This document shows, piece after piece, positions 52,716-64,000 of a stretch of DNA of 64,000 nucleotides (position 1 is its first letter; each line of letters begins with the position of its first letter). The notes below the pieces were generated by a model, which had not been told where the DNA came from, ran no database searches, and saw only the letters and a list, made by a program, of their open reading frames with translations. The DNA lies in NCBI GenBank assembly GCA_030829985.1, contig JAURNW010000027.1, positions 1 through 64,000 of the forward strand, written 5' to 3'. The stretch is from Gammaproteobacteria bacterium (lineage in GTDB: Bacteria; Pseudomonadota; Gammaproteobacteria; Eutrophobiales; Eutrophobiaceae). The position numbers and the translations under genes are program-made.

Positions 52716-55700
52716 TCAAGTTCCTGTCGTACCTTCCACTGGTTCAGAATCAGAACCGGTCAAAGGTATTTCAACATCCTCTATTTCTACATTTTCTACG
52801 CTTGCTTCTGGCTGCAGCCTCTTATCCAGTCGTTCGCGGCGTTCAGCGTGATAAGCCAGACCTGTACCGGCTGGAATCAGGCGACCAACAATGACATTTT
52901 CCTTCAATCCTCGCAAATCATCACGTTTACCACTAACACTTGCTTCAGTTAACACTCGAGTTGTCTCCTGAAATGATGCAGCAGATATAAATGATTCCGT
53001 TGATAAAGAAGCCTTGGTGATACCCAGCAAGATAGGCGTCCATTGTGCAGGTGTTTTTCCTTCAGCCTCGATTCGCTCGTTTTCTTCCAATACTCTGGGG
53101 CGTTCTATTTGTTCACCTTTAAGGAAAGCAGTATCACCGGCATCAGTAATCTCAGCCTTACGCATCATTTGTCGTACGATAATCTCAATATGCTTGTCAT
53201 TGATCTTAACGCCCTGTAAACGATAAACATCCTGGATCTCGGTACTAATAAAGTTTGTCAGCGCAACAACACCTTTCAAACGCAGAATGTCATGCGGGGT
53301 CGGAGGTCCATCCGCAATACTTTCACCCTTCTCGACATGCTCACCTTCGAAAACGCTGACATGACGCCACTTTGGAATGAGTTCTTCATGAACAAGATCA
53401 TCCTTACCAGTTATAACTATACGTTGTTTACCTTTGGTTTCTTTACCAAAACTGATGATGCCCGAAATTTCCGCTAATACTGCAGGCTCTTTAGGCTTAC
53501 GTGCTTCGAATAGATCTGCAACTCGTGGTAAACCACCGGTAATATCACGTGTCTTGACCGATTCCTGTGCAAGACGTGCAATTACATCACCAATATTCAC
53601 TTCTTTCCCATCACTGACATTGATTACAGCTTTTGATGGCAGTAGGTAATGTGCAGCCTGATCAGTTCCAGGTATCTTGAGTTCATCTCCATTTTCATCA
53701 ACCAATTTAACCGTTGGTCGCAAATCTTTTGCGTTAGCTGGCCGTTGTTTTGGATCCAGAATAACAGTATTGGTTAGACCGGTAATTTCATCAACATGGC
53801 GAGTGACCGTCACACCTTCAACAATATCAGAGAATTGAACTCGGCCTTTAACTTCAGTAATAACCGGGTGAGTATGAGGATCCCAAGATGCGATTTGTTG
53901 GCCTGAGGTTACATTTGATCCATCATCAATGGTTAATACCGCACCATATGGGATTTTGTAACGTTCGCGCTCACGACCCACATCATCAATGATCGTAATT
54001 TCACCTGAACGTGAAATTACAACATTATTACCACTTTCTTGATTCAAAATCTTAATATTTTGTAAACGGACTGTTCCGCCATTTTTGACCTGGATATTAC
54101 TAATTGCCGCCGCACGAGATGCAGCGCCACCAATATGGAAGGTACGCATCGTCAACTGTGTGCCAGGCTCACCAATAGATTGTGCTGCGATTACGCCAAC
54201 AGCTTCACCAATATTGACTAAATGCCCGCGGCCCAAATCACGGCCATAACACTGACGACAGATTCCGTAACGTGTTTCACAAGTAATTCCCGAACGGACA
54301 ACAACCTGATCAATACCTTTTTCATCAAGAATATCTACCCAGCGTTCATCAAGTAGAGTACCCGCCTCAGCGACGACTCCACCATCAAGCTTGACGGCGT
54401 CAACCGACAATACTCGACCCAGTACACGTTCTCTCAAGGGCTCAATAACATCACCACCTTCAATGATAGGATTCATTACCAAGCCTTCGGTGGTACCACA
54501 ATCTTCTTCCGACACGACCAGATCCTGAGAAACATCAACCAGTCGTCGAGTTAAGTACCCAGAGTTCGCCGTCTTCAGTGCTGTATCTGCAAGACCTTTA
54601 CGTGCACCGTGTGTAGATATGAAGTATTGAAGTACGTCTAGACCTTCACGGAAATTTGCCGTAATTGGTGTCTCAATAATTGAACCATCGGGCTTAGCCA
54701 TCAGGCCACGCATGCCGGCTAACTGCCTAATCTGTGCTGCCGATCCTCGCGCACCGGAATCAGCCATGATATAGATCGAATTGAAAGACGGTTCCTTCAC
54801 TTCTTTACCATCAGCGTCGATATGAATATCAACACCGAGTTTATCCATCATCGCTTTGGCAACCTGATCATTTGTATGGGACCAGATATCAACAACCTTG
54901 TTATAGCGTTCACCGTCAGTAATAAGACCTGATGAATATTGTTCCTGGAAATTTTTGACCTGTTCTTCTGCCTTACCAATGATCTCGTCTTTACTTTCAG
55001 GGATGACCATGTCTTCTACACCAATCGACACACCGGCACGCGTTGAGTATTTAAAACCGGTATACATTAGCTTGTCAGAAAATATGACTGTATCTTTTAA
55101 TTCCAGTTTTCGATAACAGGTATTAATTAGTTGTGAAATAGTTTTTTTCGTCAGCACCTTATTGATCAGTTCAAACGGCATTTCATCAGGCAAGATGCGA
55201 GATAATAATGCTCGTCCGACTGTCGTATCATAACGTGTCATTTTTACCTGCTTTTCACCTTCTTCATCAAAAGTAACTTCTCGTATACGTGCACGAATAT
55301 TTGCTTGTAAATCGATAGCGCCCGTTTCATAAGCGCGATGTACTTCATCAATATCAGCAAACGCCATCCCGGTACCTTTCGCTCTAACTGATTCACGAGT
55401 TAAATAATAAAGGCCCAGAACCACATCCTGAGTTGGAACAATAATCGGCTCACCATTCGCGGGTGATAATATATTATTGGTCGACATCATTAATGTTCGT
55501 GCTTCGAGCTGCGCTTCTATAGACAAAGGCACATGCACAGCCATTTGGTCACCATCAAAGTCAGCATTAAAAGCAGTACAAACCAGTGGGTGTAACTGAA
55601 TCGCTTTACCTTCAATCAATACAGGTTCAAATGCCTGTATGCCTAATCTATGCAAAGTAGGCGCACGGTTTAGCATAATTGGGTGTTCACGAATAACTTC

Positions 55701-56939
55701 TTCTAATACATCCCAAACTTCAGAGCCTTCACGTTCAACTAACTTCTTTGCCGCTTTGATAGTAGTTGCCAGACCTCGTCTTTCCAACTTACTAAAAATG
55801 AACGGCTTGAATAACTCCAACGCCATTTTCTTTGGAATACCGCATTGATGTAAACGTAGTGTAGGACCAACAACAATTACAGAACGACCCGAATAATCGA
55901 CACGTTTACCTAACAGGTTTTGGCGAAAACGTCCTTGCTTACCTTTAATCATATCTGCCAATGATTTCAATGGCAGCTTGTTGGTGCCGGTAATCGCACG
56001 ACCACGTCGACCATTATCGAGTAATGCGTCAACAGATTCCTGTAACATACGTTTTTCGTTACGAACGATAATATCCGGTGCATTCAAATCTAATAATCTT
56101 TTCAAACGATTATTTCTGTTGATAACACGACGATACAGGTCATTCAGATCAGAAGTTGCAAAACGACCGCCATCAAGCGGAACTAGCGGACGCAATTCAG
56201 GTGGTAAAACTGGTAATATTTTCAGTACCATCCACTCAGGTTTGTTTCCTGATTTCATAAACGCTTCAAGCAATTTAAGACGCTTGGTCAGTTTGCGCAG
56301 TTTTGTTTCAGAATTAGTGTTCGGAATCTCTTCACGCAGGCCGGCAACTTCAGCTTCTATATCGATAGACATAAGCAATTCACGAATGGCTTCCGCACCC
56401 ATCTTTGCTTCAAACTCATCACCATATTGTTCAATTGCTTCAAGATAATTTTCTTCAGTCAGCATTTGACCACGTTCAAGCTCTGTCATACCGGGATCAA
56501 TCACGGCATAAGCTTCGAAATAGAGAATACGTTCAATTTCTCGTAGCGTCATATCCAGCATCAAACCCATTCTGGACGGTAATGACTTAAGGAACCAGAT
56601 GTGTGCCACAGGGCTAGCTAAATCAATATGCCCCATACGCTCACGTCGTACTTTGGAGAGAGTTACTTCAACACCGCACTTCTCACAGACAACGCCACGA
56701 TGTTTTAATCTCTTATATTTGCCACACAAACATTCATAGTCCTTAACCGGACCAAAAATCTTGGCACAAAAAAGACCATCGCGTTCTGGTTTAAACGTTC
56801 GATAGTTTATCGTTTCGGGCTTTTTAACTTCTCCAAAAGACCAGGATCGAATTTTTTCAGGGGAAGCTAATCCGATTGTTATTGCATCAAATTCCTCAAC
56901 CTGTCCTTGTTGCTTTAAAAGCTTGAGTAAGTCTTTCAA
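52716..56939 (-). CDS. rpoC: RNA polymerase beta' subunit
   Basis: Beta' forms half of the RNA polymerase active-site cleft. The 1407-residue protein has the N-terminal zinc ribbon (cysteines in CLCGKYKR and CEKCGVE), the clamp, the catalytic magnesium loop [12 protein letters not shown] near residue 460, the trigger-loop region and the second zinc site [16 protein letters not shown]. Length equals that of the E. coli subunit, including the gammaproteobacterial insertion in the trigger loop. It follows rpoB by 86 bases and precedes a strong terminator. Confidence 0.98.
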   Translation of the reverse strand: MKDLLKLLKQQGQVEEFDAITIGLASPEKIRSWSFGEVKKPETINYRTFKPERDGLFCAKIFGPVKDYECLCGKYKRLKHRGVVCEKCGVEVTLSKVRRERMGHIDLASPVAHIWFLKSLPSRMGLMLDMTLREIERILYFEAYAVIDPGMTELERGQMLTEENYLEAIEQYGDEFEAKMGAEAIRELLMSIDIEAEVAGLREEIPNTNSETKLRKLTKRLKLLEAFMKSGNKPEWMVLKILPVLPPELRPLVPLDGGRFATSDLNDLYRRVINRNNRLKRLLDLNAPDIIVRNEKRMLQESVDALLDNGRRGRAITGTNKLPLKSLADMIKGKQGRFRQNLLGKRVDYSGRSVIVVGPTLRLHQCGIPKKMALELFKPFIFSKLERRGLATTIKAAKKLVEREGSEVWDVLEEVIREHPIMLNRAPTLHRLGIQAFEPVLIEGKAIQLHPLVCTAFNADFDGDQMAVHVPLSIEAQLEARTLMMSTNNILSPANGEPIIVPTQDVVLGLYYLTRESVRAKGTGMAFADIDEVHRAYETGAIDLQANIRARIREVTFDEEGEKQVKMTRYDTTVGRALLSRILPDEMPFELINKVLTKKTISQLINTCYRKLELKDTVIFSDKLMYTGFKYSTRAGVSIGVEDMVIPESKDEIIGKAEEQVKNFQEQYSSGLITDGERYNKVVDIWSHTNDQVAKAMMDKLGVDIHIDADGKEVKEPSFNSIYIMADSGARGSAAQIRQLAGMRGLMAKPDGSIIETPITANFREGLDVLQYFISTHGARKGLADTALKTANSGYLTRRLVDVSQDLVVSEEDCGTTEGLVMNPIIEGGDVIEPLRERVLGRVLSVDAVKLDGGVVAEAGTLLDERWVDILDEKGIDQVVVRSGITCETRYGICRQCYGRDLGRGHLVNIGEAVGVIAAQSIGEPGTQLTMRTFHIGGAASRAAAISNIQVKNGGTVRLQNIKILNQESGNNVVISRSGEITIIDDVGRERERYKIPYGAVLTIDDGSNVTSGQQIASWDPHTHPVITEVKGRVQFSDIVEGVTVTRHVDEITGLTNTVILDPKQRPANAKDLRPTVKLVDENGDELKIPGTDQAAHYLLPSKAVINVSDGKEVNIGDVIARLAQESVKTRDITGGLPRVADLFEARKPKEPAVLAEISGIISFGKETKGKQRIVITGKDDLVHEELIPKWRHVSVFEGEHVEKGESIADGPPTPHDILRLKGVVALTNFISTEIQDVYRLQGVKINDKHIEIIVRQMMRKAEITDAGDTAFLKGEQIERPRVLEENERIEAEGKTPAQWTPILLGITKASLSTESFISAASFQETTRVLTEASVSGKRDDLRGLKENVIVGRLIPAGTGLAYHAERRERLDKRLQPEASVENVEIEDVEIPLTGSDSEPVEGTTGT

Positions 56940-57025
56940 GGTTTATTACCTCCTTAGGAGATCTGTTCGGGATACTGCCCGAATTTAAAATCGTTAATTT
57001 TCATATCTTTCATCATGGTCAATCT

Positions 57026-60000
57026 CTACGTATCAAGCTCGATATCAATACCAAGTGATCGGATTTCTTTAACCAGTACATTGAAAGATTCAGGCATGCC
57101 AGCTTCCATCTGATGGTCACCATCAACAATGTTCTTGTACATTTTGGTACGACCATTAACATCATCCGATTTGACAGTTAACATTTCTTGTAATGTGTAG
57201 GCTGCGCCATAAGCTTCCAGAGCCCAGACTTCCATTTCACCGAAACGTTGACCACCAAATTGTGCCTTACCACCCAATGGTTGTTGTGTGACCAAACTAT
57301 ATGGACCCGTTGAACGTGCATGCATTTTGTCATCAACAAGATGGTTTAATTTGAGCATGTACATATAACCAACTGTCACTTTACGATCAAATGGTTCACC
57401 GGTTCGGCCATCATAAAGCACGGTCTGACCATCTTCGGGAAGATCAGCCAGTTTTAACATAGCCTTTATCTCTCCCTCAGTAGCACCATCAAAAACTGGA
57501 GTTGCCATTGGCACACCACCTTTTAGATTAGTTGCTAATTCAGTGATTTCATCATCAGTGAATGACGCAAGATCTTCCTGCTTACCACTCGTGTTATAAA
57601 CCTGATCGAGAAATTTTCGTACTTCAGTAGTTTGAACATGCTGTTCTAGCATCTTACCTATTTTGATACCGACACCTTTTGCTGCCCAACCGAGGTGGGT
57701 TTCAAGTACCTGACCTACGTTCATTCGGGAAGGCACACCAAGTGGATTCAAAACAACATCCACAGGGGTTCCATCTTCCATATGCGGCATATCTTCGATA
57801 GGAACAATAGTAGATATAACACCCTTGTTACCATGACGACCTGCCATCTTGTCACCCGGTTGAATGCGGCGTTTGACTGCAAGATAAACTTTCACCATTT
57901 TCAAAACACCTGGCGCCAGATCATCACCGGAAGTTAACTTGGCTCGTTTTTCTTCAAAGCGTCCATCAAACTCTTCCTTCAATGAACCGATCTGTTCTGC
58001 GGCAAGTTCCAGTTGATGATTTGCCTCATCATCTTTAAGACGAATATCAAACCATTTATCACGTGAGGTTTCGTCAAGATATTCCTGCGTAATCTTATCA
58101 CCAGCGCTTAACCCTGATGGACCACCAGCTGCAACCTTACCCACTAATAATCTTCCGATACGCTGATAAACACCATCTTCCATTATTCGAAGCTGATCAT
58201 TTAAATCCTTTCTGACACTGTTTAATTCTGATTCTTCTATTTCAAGCGCACGGGCATCTTTCTCAACGCCATCACGGGTAAAAACCTGAACGTCAATGAC
58301 GGTTCCATTCATACCTGATGGCACACGAAGTGAGGTGTCTTTTACATCAGACGCTTTTTCTCCAAATATTGCCCTGAGGAGTTTTTCTTCTGGTGTGAGT
58401 TGTGTCTCACCTTTTGGTGTTACTTTGCCCACCAGAATATCGCCTACATTAACTTCAGCACCAATATAAACAATTCCCGACTCATCGAGTTTATTAAGGG
58501 CGCTTTCGCTGACATTTGGAATATCTGATGATACTTCTTCGGAACCTAATTTTGTGTCACGTGCAACACAGGTGAGTTCTTCTATGTGTATTGAGGTATA
58601 GCGATCATCTTTTACTAATCGCTCAGACAACAATATTGAGTCTTCAAAGTTATAACCATTCCATGGCATAAAAGCGACCATCATATTTTGACCTAATGCC
58701 AGTTCACCCATGTCAGTTGATGGTCCATCTGCCAATACATCACCCTTGGCAACCTGATCTCCCGGTTTCACTAACGGTTTTTGATTAATACAGGTATTTT
58801 GGTTGGAACGGGTATATTTGGTCAGATTATAAATATCGACACCGGGCTCACCAGCAACGACTTCATCATCATTGACACGTACAACAATACGACTTGCATC
58901 AACAGAATCAACAATACCACCGCGTTCTGATATCACAGTAACGCCCGAATCGATTGCTACTCTTCTTTCCATTCCGGTTCCGACCAACGGCTTATCTGTT
59001 CTTAAGGTAGGAACAGCCTGACGCTGCATGTTTGAGCCCATCAATGCGCGGTTCGCATCATCATGCTCAAGGAATGGGATCATAGACGCCGCGACTGATA
59101 CGATCTGACGGGGCGAAACATCCATATAGTTGACTTTATCCGGTGTCGACATTGCGAATTCATTACGATGTCGGCAGGAAACAAGTTCATCAACCAGGTT
59201 ACCTTTCTCATCAATGGTTGCACTAGCCTGAGCGATAACAAAATCGCCCTCTTCTATTGCAGAAAGATATTCGATTTCATCAGTCACCTTACTATCAACA
59301 ACCTTACGATAAGGTGTTTCAAGAAATCCATAGCTATTCGTTCTTGCGTAAACTGCTAGTGAGTTAATCAAACCAATATTAGGTCCTTCCGGCGTTTCAA
59401 TAGGACAAACGCGACCATAATGCGTTGGATGCACGTCACGCACTTCGAAACCGGCACGTTCACGCGTCAAACCACCAGGGCCAAGCGCAGAAATACGTCG
59501 TTTATGAGTAATCTCTGACAATGGATTATTCTGATCCATAAACTGAGACAACTGACTTGATCCAAAGAACTCCTTAATGACGGCAGAGACTGGTTTAGCA
59601 TTAATAATCTCTTGTGGCATTAAGCCTTCTGATTCAGCCAGACTCAAACGTTCTTTTACTGCACGCTCAACTCTGACAAGTCCAACACGGAATTGATTTT
59701 CAGCCATTTCCCCAACACTGCGCATGCGCCTATTTCCGAGATGGTCGATATCATCAATAATGCCTTTACCGTTACGAATATCTAATAAGACTTTTACTAC
59801 AGCAACGATATCTTCGTTTGATAATACGCCTTCTCCTTCAACCTCTTTACGACCAACTCGACGATTAAACTTCATTCTACCAACAGCAGACAGGTCATAA
59901 CGATCAGGACTAAAAAACAGATTTTTAAATAAATTTTCAGCCGCATCTTTTGTTGGTGGTTCGCCAGGACGCATCATCCGATAAATTTCAACTTGCGCCT

Positions 60001-61102
60001 CTAATTGATTAGTACTTGGATCATCACGTAATGTGTCAGCTATATATGGCCCATTATCGAGATCGTTGGTATAGATAGTTTCCAGTTCAAAACCTGTTCG
60101 CTCGGTGATTTTTTCGAGAAATTCTTCAGTTATCTCGGTATTCGCTGGAAATTCAATTTCACCCGTTTCTGTATCGATAATATCTTTAGCGATGACTTTA
60201 CCGATCAAAAATTCTGATGGGATCATTAATGAAGTCAAACCTGCTTTTTCAATTTCCCGAATATGACGTGCCGTAATTCGGCGTTCCTGTTCAACAATTA
60301 CATTGCCTTTTTTATCCTTAATATCGAAGGAAGCGGTTTCACCACGTAATCGTTCTGGAACCAGTTCAAGAGTAATACCCTTGTTGGTAAATTTAAACTT
60401 ATCGGTATCGAAGAAAATATCGAGAATTTCTTCCGTTGTGTAGCCAAGTGCACGTAGTAAAATCGTTGCATGTATCTTGCGACGGCGATCAATTCGACAA
60501 TAGACGAGGTCTTTCGCATCGAATTCAAAATCTAACCATGAACCACGATAAGGTATTACGCGTGCCGAATAGAGTAATTTTCCTGATGAATGAGTTTTGC
60601 CCTTATCATGCTCAAAAAATACGCCTGGTGAACGGTGCATCTGTGAAACAATAACGCGTTCAGTTCCATTAATAACGAAGGTACCTGTGCGAGTCATTAA
60701 TGGCATCTCACCCATGTACACTTCTTGTTCTTTAATGTCTTTAACAACCTTGTTATTCAGACCAGCATCTTTGTCATAAATAATCAGCCGGACCTTTACA
60801 CGTAGTGAAGCTGCATAGGTTAGCCCCCTCAATTGACATTCTTTAACGTCAAATACCGGAGTTCCAAGTTTGTAGCTAACATATTCCAATGCCGCGTTAC
60901 CAGAAAAACTGGCTATTGGAAAAACAGATTTAAAAGCCGCTTGCAAACCAACATCAGTTCGCTCCTCAGGCTTTGCTTCAACTTGTATGAATTGATTAAA
61001 TGACTCAATCTGAGTCGCAACCAAATAGGGAACCTCTAAGATACTAGGACGCTTTCCAAAATCCTTACGAATACGTCTTTTTTCAGTATAGGAATAGGCC
61101 AT
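57026..61102 (-). CDS. rpoB: RNA polymerase beta subunit
   Basis: Beta forms the other side of the cleft and the rifampicin pocket. The 1358-residue protein has the rifampicin region [20 protein letters not shown] with no common resistance change. It also has the fork loop [18 protein letters not shown] and the C-terminal [20 protein letters not shown]. Length is typical of gammaproteobacteria. It lies 175 bases after rplL; that gap carries a large hairpin. Confidence 0.98.
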   Translation of the reverse strand: MAYSYTEKRRIRKDFGKRPSILEVPYLVATQIESFNQFIQVEAKPEERTDVGLQAAFKSVFPIASFSGNAALEYVSYKLGTPVFDVKECQLRGLTYAASLRVKVRLIIYDKDAGLNNKVVKDIKEQEVYMGEMPLMTRTGTFVINGTERVIVSQMHRSPGVFFEHDKGKTHSSGKLLYSARVIPYRGSWLDFEFDAKDLVYCRIDRRRKIHATILLRALGYTTEEILDIFFDTDKFKFTNKGITLELVPERLRGETASFDIKDKKGNVIVEQERRITARHIREIEKAGLTSLMIPSEFLIGKVIAKDIIDTETGEIEFPANTEITEEFLEKITERTGFELETIYTNDLDNGPYIADTLRDDPSTNQLEAQVEIYRMMRPGEPPTKDAAENLFKNLFFSPDRYDLSAVGRMKFNRRVGRKEVEGEGVLSNEDIVAVVKVLLDIRNGKGIIDDIDHLGNRRMRSVGEMAENQFRVGLVRVERAVKERLSLAESEGLMPQEIINAKPVSAVIKEFFGSSQLSQFMDQNNPLSEITHKRRISALGPGGLTRERAGFEVRDVHPTHYGRVCPIETPEGPNIGLINSLAVYARTNSYGFLETPYRKVVDSKVTDEIEYLSAIEEGDFVIAQASATIDEKGNLVDELVSCRHRNEFAMSTPDKVNYMDVSPRQIVSVAASMIPFLEHDDANRALMGSNMQRQAVPTLRTDKPLVGTGMERRVAIDSGVTVISERGGIVDSVDASRIVVRVNDDEVVAGEPGVDIYNLTKYTRSNQNTCINQKPLVKPGDQVAKGDVLADGPSTDMGELALGQNMMVAFMPWNGYNFEDSILLSERLVKDDRYTSIHIEELTCVARDTKLGSEEVSSDIPNVSESALNKLDESGIVYIGAEVNVGDILVGKVTPKGETQLTPEEKLLRAIFGEKASDVKDTSLRVPSGMNGTVIDVQVFTRDGVEKDARALEIEESELNSVRKDLNDQLRIMEDGVYQRIGRLLVGKVAAGGPSGLSAGDKITQEYLDETSRDKWFDIRLKDDEANHQLELAAEQIGSLKEEFDGRFEEKRAKLTSGDDLAPGVLKMVKVYLAVKRRIQPGDKMAGRHGNKGVISTIVPIEDMPHMEDGTPVDVVLNPLGVPSRMNVGQVLETHLGWAAKGVGIKIGKMLEQHVQTTEVRKFLDQVYNTSGKQEDLASFTDDEITELATNLKGGVPMATPVFDGATEGEIKAMLKLADLPEDGQTVLYDGRTGEPFDRKVTVGYMYMLKLNHLVDDKMHARSTGPYSLVTQQPLGGKAQFGGQRFGEMEVWALEAYGAAYTLQEMLTVKSDDVNGRTKMYKNIVDGDHQMEAGMPESFNVLVKEIRSLGIDIELDT

Positions 61103-61212
61103 TACAATTCCTCATCGTGTTTGTGCAAAGTAGATTCCTGACAGTCAAAATGTCTGTCTGAAATTCTTTACACATAAATAATTTAAACCGGGTGATATCA
61201 ATAAGCGCACAG

Positions 61213-61244
61213 AACCAACAGGCAGCTATTGCTGCCTGTTGGTT
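61213..61244. promoter_or_regulatory. Perfect 14-bp hairpin between rplL and rpoB
   Basis: AACCAACAGGCAGC and GCTGCCTGTTGGTT form a perfect 14-bp stem with a 4-base loop, about 34 bases past the rplL stop. No T run follows on the minus strand, so full termination is unlikely. The place corresponds to the E. coli rplL-rpoB attenuator and RNase III processing region, and a similar role is inferred: cutting or partly reducing transcription into rpoBC. Confidence 0.8.
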
Positions 61245-61277
61245 ACGCTTTAAGTTTATTAAACGCTGCAATTGAAA

Positions 61278-61658
61278 TTATTTAATTTCAACAGCTGCAC
61301 CAGCTTCTTCAAGCTGCTTTTTAATTTCCTCAGACTCATCTTTGTTAACGCCTTCTTTCACTGTCGCAGGCGCGCTTTCAACAAGATCTTTTGCTTCTTT
61401 AAGACCAAGTCCAGTTATGGTGCGAACTGCCTTGATAACTGCAACCTTGTTTTCACCAAAACTCGACATTACCACATCGAACTCTGTCTTTTCTTCAGCT
61501 GCTGCACCATCACCACCAGCTGCGGGACCTGCTGCTACAGAAACTGCTGCTGCTGCAGACACACCCCATTCATCTTCAAGCTCTTTGATTAAATCAACGA
61601 GTTCAAGCACAGGCATTTGACCTAATGCTTCTTTTATTTCTTCTCGTGAAACTGCCAT
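61278..61658 (-). CDS. rplL: 50S ribosomal protein L7/L12
   Basis: L7/L12 forms the flexible stalk that recruits translational GTPases; it is present in four to six copies. The 126-residue protein has an N-terminal dimerisation helix pair, an alanine/glycine-rich hinge (about residues 35-56) and the C-terminal domain with [20 protein letters not shown] and [17 protein letters not shown]. Length is normal. It lies 54 bases after rplJ. Confidence 0.98.
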   Translation of the reverse strand: MAVSREEIKEALGQMPVLELVDLIKELEDEWGVSAAAAVSVAAGPAAGGDGAAAEEKTEFDVVMSSFGENKVAVIKAVRTITGLGLKEAKDLVESAPATVKEGVNKDESEEIKKQLEEAGAAVEIK

Positions 61659-61712
61659 TTTAAAATTCCTCCAAATATAAAAACTAAACTGATATAAAGA
61701 TTGTTATCTAGA

Positions 61713-62240
61713 TTAAGCTGCTTGTTGTTTGTCACGCTGTGCAGCTAGAACTCTGGCAAATTTTGCCGGTGGTTCTGCCAATGTACGTACAAATTTTCCA
61801 AGCGGAGCAGATAACAATCCAAGTAACATAGCGCGTGCTTCATCAAGAGATGGCATACTAGCGAGCCTGCCAAGTTCAGACGGATCTAAAAGATTACCAT
61901 CCAAAGCAACAAGCTTGACCACCAGTTTGTCATTACCTTTTGCAAAATCGCGAACAACTCGTGCAGCACTTCCCGGTTCATCATTGGAAAATGCCAATAC
62001 TAATGGCCCGACTAATCCATCACGCATACATTCAAATTGTGTATTTTCGAATGCACGACGAGCAAGCGTGTTACGTACCACTTTCAGGTATACACCCGCT
62101 TCACGCGCCGCGTTACGCAGTTCAGTCATTTGAGCCACCGTTAAGCCGATATACTCGGCCGCGATTGCAGAAGGAGCCTCTGTCGCAACACCAGCAATCT
62201 CTTCAACGATTGCCTTTTTTGCAGTTAGATTAAGACTCAC
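61713..62240 (-). CDS. rplJ: 50S ribosomal protein L10, GTG start
   Basis: L10 anchors the L7/L12 stalk and, with it, represses its own translation via the rplJ leader. The 175-residue protein has MSLNLTAKKAIVEEIA, the EYIGLTVAQMTELRNAAREA segment and the C-terminal helix that binds L7/L12 dimers. The start is GTG at 62240-62238, preceded by GGAGGCGAA. A long leader lies upstream. Confidence 0.97.
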   Translation of the reverse strand: MSLNLTAKKAIVEEIAGVATEAPSAIAAEYIGLTVAQMTELRNAAREAGVYLKVVRNTLARRAFENTQFECMRDGLVGPLVLAFSNDEPGSAARVVRDFAKGNDKLVVKLVALDGNLLDPSELGRLASMPSLDEARAMLLGLLSAPLGKFVRTLAEPPAKFARVLAAQRDKQQAA

Positions 62241-62536
62241 TCTTCGCCTCCTGTTAAGTTAAGCATGTAGAAACTACATACTTTTACTAAATAGTTTGTC
62301 ATCACATATTGTTCTGACAAACCGGTTTACGGTGACCAACACTGAATATTATGTGTGTGATTACACCGTCTGCGCAGGTAAATTTAAATTACATTAAGAC
62401 CTCTACAAAGAAAGGCCACCTACGGTCTTTGACGTCTGGCGATTAACTGCCAGTTCACAAAGTCTTTAAAACGCTATTAGTTAAATTAATTACAAAAACT
62501 AATAACGTTATTATTCACTAATAATTACTGATAATT
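62241..62536 (-). promoter_or_regulatory. rplJ leader region (L10-type autoregulation) and rplA-rplJ intergenic
   Basis: The 296 bases between rplA and rplJ hold no gene. On the minus strand, CTGCGCAGACGGTG (62377-62364) matches a conserved block of gammaproteobacterial L10 leaders as I remember them. AAGACC-GTAGGTGGCC with a downstream GGTCTT gives a supporting 6-bp stem around 62396-62437. A promoter near the rplA end is also expected but not pinpointed. The leader probably binds L10(L7/L12) to repress translation. Confidence 0.65.
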
Positions 62537-63232
62537 TCAAATAGACAAACTGGACTGGTCAACTAATACACCAGGACCCATGGTTGTCGAAAGACTTACC
62601 TTCCCCAGATAAATGCCTTTAGCAGAACTGGGCTTTGCTTTTTTCAAATCGATTAATAATGAGTGCAGATTTTCAACCAATGAATCTGCATCAAACGATA
62701 CTTTGCCAATCGTACAATGGATAATACCGTTCTTATCTGTACGGTAACGAACCTGACCACCCTTCGCATTTTCAACAGCTTGTTTTACATCGTTGGTAAC
62801 TGTTCCTACTTTAGGGTTTGGCATTAAGCCACGTGGACCCAGAACTTTGCCTAATTTACCAACAACTGGCATCGCATCCGGTGTCGCGATCACAACACCA
62901 TAATCGATATCGCCCTTTTGCATCGCTTCGGCTAAATCTTCAAACCCAACGGCGTCAGCACCCGCTGCTTCTGCTATTTTCGCATTCTCACCCTGCGTGA
63001 AGACCGCAACTCTTACTGTTTTACCGGTACCTTTTGGTAAAACAGTTGAACCTCTAACCTGTTGGTCAGATTTACGCGCATCAACACCAAGGTTTACTGC
63101 AACATCAACAGACTCATCAAATTTAACTGATGAAATGTCTTTTAATAATTCCAGAGCATCCTTTACCGGATAAAATTTGCCAGGCTCAATCTTGTCCTGA
63201 TATGACTTTGTACGTTTGGATAGTTTTGCCAT
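62537..63232 (-). CDS. rplA: 50S ribosomal protein L1
   Basis: L1 forms the stalk that moves E-site tRNA. In E. coli it represses rplK-rplA translation by binding the rplK leader. The 231-residue protein has the RNA-binding segment [20 protein letters not shown], the [19 protein letters not shown] strand and the conserved [20 protein letters not shown]. It starts 2 bases after rplK. Confidence 0.97.
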   Translation of the reverse strand: MAKLSKRTKSYQDKIEPGKFYPVKDALELLKDISSVKFDESVDVAVNLGVDARKSDQQVRGSTVLPKGTGKTVRVAVFTQGENAKIAEAAGADAVGFEDLAEAMQKGDIDYGVVIATPDAMPVVGKLGKVLGPRGLMPNPKVGTVTNDVKQAVENAKGGQVRYRTDKNGIIHCTIGKVSFDADSLVENLHSLLIDLKKAKPSSAKGIYLGKVSLSTTMGPGVLVDQSSLSI

Positions 63233-63234
63233 GA

Positions 63235-63669
63235 TTAGAATACTCCCTCGGTCTCGATACCCATGCTACGAGCAGTTCCTGCAATAGTTCGTACAGCGGT
63301 GTCCATATCGGCAGCAGTCAAATCAGGCTCTTTAGTTTTAGCTATCTCTTCAAGTTGTGCACGGCTTACCTTACCCACTTTTTTACTATTAGGGGTACCA
63401 CTACCACTTTTTATTCCTGCCGCTTTTTTCAATAATATTGCTGCAGGGGTAGTTTTACTGACAAATGTGAAACTTTTATCACTATACACTGTAATAATAA
63501 CCGGCACGGGTAAGCCGGCTTCCAAACTTTGAGTTTGAGCATTGAATGCTTTACAGAATTCCATGATGTTGACACCCTTTTGCCCTAATGCAGGCCCCAC
63601 AGGTGGACTCGGGTTTGCCTGACCTGCAGGCACTTGTAACTTAATATAACCATCAATTTTCTTGGCCAC
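63235..63669 (-). CDS. rplK: 50S ribosomal protein L11
   Basis: L11 lies at the GTPase-associated centre and is needed for RelA activation. The 144-residue protein has [20 protein letters not shown], including the proline-rich thiostrepton region, [15 protein letters not shown] and the C-terminal [18 protein letters not shown]. Length is typical. It lies 61 bases after nusG; that gap could hold the L1-binding site. Confidence 0.97.
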   Translation of the reverse strand: MAKKIDGYIKLQVPAGQANPSPPVGPALGQKGVNIMEFCKAFNAQTQSLEAGLPVPVIITVYSDKSFTFVSKTTPAAILLKKAAGIKSGSGTPNSKKVGKVSRAQLEEIAKTKEPDLTAADMDTAVRTIAGTARSMGIETEGVF

Positions 63670-63730
63670 AGCCTTTCTCCCTGGGTGCGAACGCCTTACG
63701 GCTCCCCGTTATCTAATCAAAACAATAAAA

Positions 63731-64000
63731 CTATTCTTTCTCTACTTGACCGAACTCTAATTCGACCGGGGTAGATCGCCCAAAAATTAAAACTGATACT
63801 CGCAAACGACTTTTTTCGTAATTCACTTCTTCAACAACTCCATTGAAATCAGTGAATGGACCGTCTTTAACACGAACCACTTCGCCTGGCTCAAACAATA
63901 TTTTCGGTCTCGGTTTATCTACACCTTCTTCAACACGTTGTAATATTGCATTTGCTTCTTTTTCGCTGATTGGTGCCGGTCTATCGCTGGTGCCACCAAT
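63731..64000 (-). CDS. nusG: Transcription termination/antitermination protein NusG, C-terminal part
   Basis: NusG binds RNA polymerase and Rho or S10, modulating pausing and coupling. Ninety codons are visible, ending TAG at 63733-63731; the N-terminus is beyond the window. The C-terminal KOW domain is clear ([19 protein letters not shown], then [19 protein letters not shown]), ending FGQVEKE. The start, the NGN domain and presumably secE lie to the right. Confidence 0.96.
   Translation of the reverse strand: MGGTSDRPAPISEKEANAILQRVEEGVDKPRPKILFEPGEVVRVKDGPFTDFNGVVEEVNYEKSRLRVSVLIFGRSTPVELEFGQVEKE

Overview
The window is chromosomal DNA from an AT-rich gammaproteobacterium (about 40% G+C judged by eye). 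Three things point there: the order recA-recX-alaS-lysC-csrA-tRNA-Ser, the shape/cell-wall cluster mreBCD-mrdA-rodA-mltB-rlpA-dacA lying divergent to gatCAB, and an uninterrupted nusG-rplKAJL-rpoBC-str-S10-spc-alpha ribosomal supercluster. Genus or species cannot be fixed from this sequence alone. No phage, transposon, CRISPR array or complete defence island was seen. Almost every gene is a recognisable housekeeping gene, packed with very short gaps.

Layout. 1-254: the end of an unidentified reading frame and a small secreted-peptide candidate. 404-744: tRNA-Arg(ACG), a broken tRNA-Arg-like fragment and tRNA-Ser(GCT). 891-6619 (minus): csrA, lysC, alaS, recX, recA, transcribed from recA toward the tRNAs. 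6827-7699 (plus): an orphan WYL-domain regulator of BrxR/CapW type, divergent from recA. 7712-11865 (minus): guaB-guaA-tadA-pncC. 11977-14146 (plus): xseA and a secreted M23 peptidase. 14152-16808 (minus): an ElyC-like membrane protein and the lipoate genes lipA-lipB-ybeD. 16883-20704 (plus): a less common block holding a MOSC protein, a DUF4389 membrane protein, a protein made of two cyclic-nucleotide-binding domains and an ABC-2 exporter pair. 20731-30361 (minus): mreBCD-mrdA-rodA-mltB-rlpA-dacA-dat-queD. 30612-33846 (plus): gatCAB. 33909-34634 (minus): a SAM hydrolase (DUF62). 34748-64000 (minus): the ribosomal, RNA polymerase and elongation-factor supercluster, ending inside nusG at the window edge.

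How the genes work together. recA/recX handle recombination and its restraint. guaB/guaA make GMP. lipB/lipA make lipoyl cofactors. The mre/mrd/rod/mltB/rlpA/dacA set builds and trims lateral-wall peptidoglycan. GatCAB amidates mischarged tRNAs. The last 29 kb encodes most of the ribosome, the RNA polymerase core, EF-Tu and EF-G.

I did not find a convincing undescribed multi-gene system. The best leads are the BrxR/CapW-like regulator next to recA with palindromes in the shared promoter region, an apparent CTG start of recX inside the recA stop, the tandem cyclic-nucleotide-binding protein in the 16.9-20.7 kb block, the tRNA 5'-half remnant, the small secreted peptide, and several perfect inverted repeats in intergenic DNA.
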